NCBI GenBank assembly: GCA_003648225.1
Contig: QMOL01000192.1
Coordinates: 1-6,114, forward strand
From: Chlamydiota bacterium
Lineage (GTDB): Bacteria; Auribacterota; UBA3054; B51-G9
Direction of reading: 5' to 3'
Length of the DNA stretch: 6,114 nucleotides
Every line of letters begins with the position of its first letter. Position 1 is the stretch's first letter. Under the pieces are notes generated by a model that saw only the letters and a list, made by a program, of their open reading frames with translations, made no database searches and had not been told where the DNA came from. The position numbers and the translations under genes are program-made. Shown here in pieces: positions 5,273 through 6,114 of the stretch.

Positions 5273-6114
5273 TTACCTCGAAACACGTCCTGAAGCATCT
5301 CCTGCCATTAATTTTTCTACTTCATTTACAGTAACAAGGTTAAAATCACCTTTTATTGTATGCTTCAGACATGATGCCGCAACAGCAAAATTTAATGCTT
5401 TTTGATCATTTTTATAAGTTAGAAGTCCGTATATCAATCCCCCCATAAATGAATCCCCTCCACCCACTCTGTCAACAATATGTGTGATTTGATAGTTTGG
5501 GGATTTATATAATTTTTCTCCATCAAAGAGAACTCCCGTCCATGAATTGTGTGAAGCGGAAATTGAACCTCGAAGAGTTGTAATCACTTTTTTTACACGA
5601 GGAAACTTTTTCATAATTTGTTTTGAAACGGATTCATAAGCTTTCGCGCTGACTTTTCCCAAAGTAACATCCACGTTCTGTGGTGAAATACCAAGAGATT
5701 TTTCCGCATCTTCCTCATTGCCGAGAACAATATCACATCCGGCAACAAGTTCCGGCATAATTTCCTGTGCGGATTTTCCATATTTCCAAAGTTTTTTTCT
5801 ATAATTCAAATCTGTGGAAACAGTAATATTTTTTTCTTTAGCTTTAGCAATAGCTATTTTCAAAACATCAGCAGCACTTTGTGATATAGCGGGGGTAATT
5901 CCTGTCCAGTGAAACCAACCGGCATCTTCAAAAATATTATCCCAATCAATCATTTCGGATTCGATTTCCGATATAGCTGAATGCGCTCTGTCATAAATCA
6001 CTTTTGACGCACGGCTGACCGCCCCGTTTTCGAGGAAATAGATTCCCAAGCGTTCACCACCAAAAATAATTTTATCGACTCCAACATTATATTTTCTTAA
6101 AGTTTTTATTACAT
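5273..6114 (-). CDS. kdgK: 2-keto-3-deoxygluconate kinase (PfkB family), 5' end cut by window
   Basis: This ribokinase-family enzyme phosphorylates KDG at O6 with ATP to give KDPG, the substrate of the adjacent aldolase. The frame is open to the window edge (first whole codon at 6112) and the N-terminus, including the substrate-binding GG motif near the start, is outside. The earliest visible part reads VGVDKIIFGGERLGIYFLENG, the KDG-kinase signature before the lid, followed by SKVIYDRAHSAISEI. Later come VSTDLNYRKKLW (D-x-N-x-R, about codons 98-109 of the visible frame), the Mg/phosphate NEED motif in LGNEEDAEK, and RGSISASHNSW. The PfkB C-terminal signature DRVGGGDSFMGG carries the catalytic Asp at about visible codon 220. 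GGGD rather than GAGD is usual in this subfamily. The TTG at 6049 is not taken as the start because family-conserved sequence continues upstream. About 280 codons are visible, so only some 50-60 are probably missing. Confidence 0.93.
   Translation of the reverse strand, partial: VIKTLRKYNVGVDKIIFGGERLGIYFLENGAVSRASKVIYDRAHSAISEIESEMIDWDNIFEDAGWFHWTGITPAISQSAADVLKIAIAKAKEKNITVSTDLNYRKKLWKYGKSAQEIMPELVAGCDIVLGNEEDAEKSLGISPQNVDVTLGKVSAKAYESVSKQIMKKFPRVKKVITTLRGSISASHNSWTGVLFDGEKLYKSPNYQITHIVDRVGGGDSFMGGLIYGLLTYKNDQKALNFAVAASCLKHTIKGDFNLVTVNEVEKLMAGDASGRVSR

Noticed and set aside
6047..6049. TTG at 6049 as the start of kdgK
   Set aside because: Conserved KDG-kinase sequence (VGVDKIIFGGERLG) continues in frame upstream to the window edge, so the true start is outside.
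6112..6114. ATG at the very end of the window as a gene start
   Set aside because: It is out of frame with kdgK and meets a TAA at the next codon.

Overview
The window is AT-rich bacterial DNA in which every recognisable gene lies on the minus strand. In transcription order (high to low coordinates) they are: a 5'-truncated 2-keto-3-deoxygluconate kinase (kdgK), a KDPG aldolase (eda), an AraC-family regulator with a cupin-type sensor domain, pyruvate phosphate dikinase (ppdK), ribosomal protein bS21 (rpsU), and a 3'-truncated PUR-domain nucleic-acid-binding protein. The proteins, especially the KdgK and Eda subtypes and the small PUR-domain protein, resemble those of the Bacteroidota/Ignavibacteriota/Chlorobiota group. 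The promoters I can read are classical TTGACA-17-TATAAT. This differs from the TTTG/TAnnTTTG promoters of Bacteroidia and Flavobacteriia, so an Ignavibacteria-like lineage is a reasonable but unproven guess.

Region 4486-6114 is a sugar-acid catabolic unit. KdgK phosphorylates 2-keto-3-deoxygluconate (KDG) to KDPG, and Eda splits KDPG into pyruvate and glyceraldehyde-3-phosphate. The two genes are 45 nt apart and probably share a transcript that begins outside the window. An AraC-type activator/repressor gene follows from its own promoter and may sense a sugar or sugar acid to control this unit (inferred from position). Region 723-3588 holds ppdK with a perfect-consensus promoter and a clear Shine-Dalgarno (SD). 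PPDK interconverts pyruvate and PEP, so it could return pyruvate from the KDPG branch to gluconeogenesis, but it is transcribed separately and is probably a housekeeping gene.

Region 1-722 holds a second strong promoter, a leader of about 95 nt with a candidate stem-loop, rpsU with a GTG start and strong SD, and a PUR-domain gene starting 2 nt after the rpsU stop. The two genes should be co-transcribed and probably translationally coupled.

Most of the window is ordinary core and central metabolism, and I see no mobile elements, CRISPR arrays, tRNAs or rRNAs. The parts most worth a second look are the tight rpsU-PUR gene pair with its structured leader, the three near-consensus promoters, the uneven use of SD sequences, and a palindrome over the araC-type gene's own promoter. 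I found no convincing evidence of an entirely new system.
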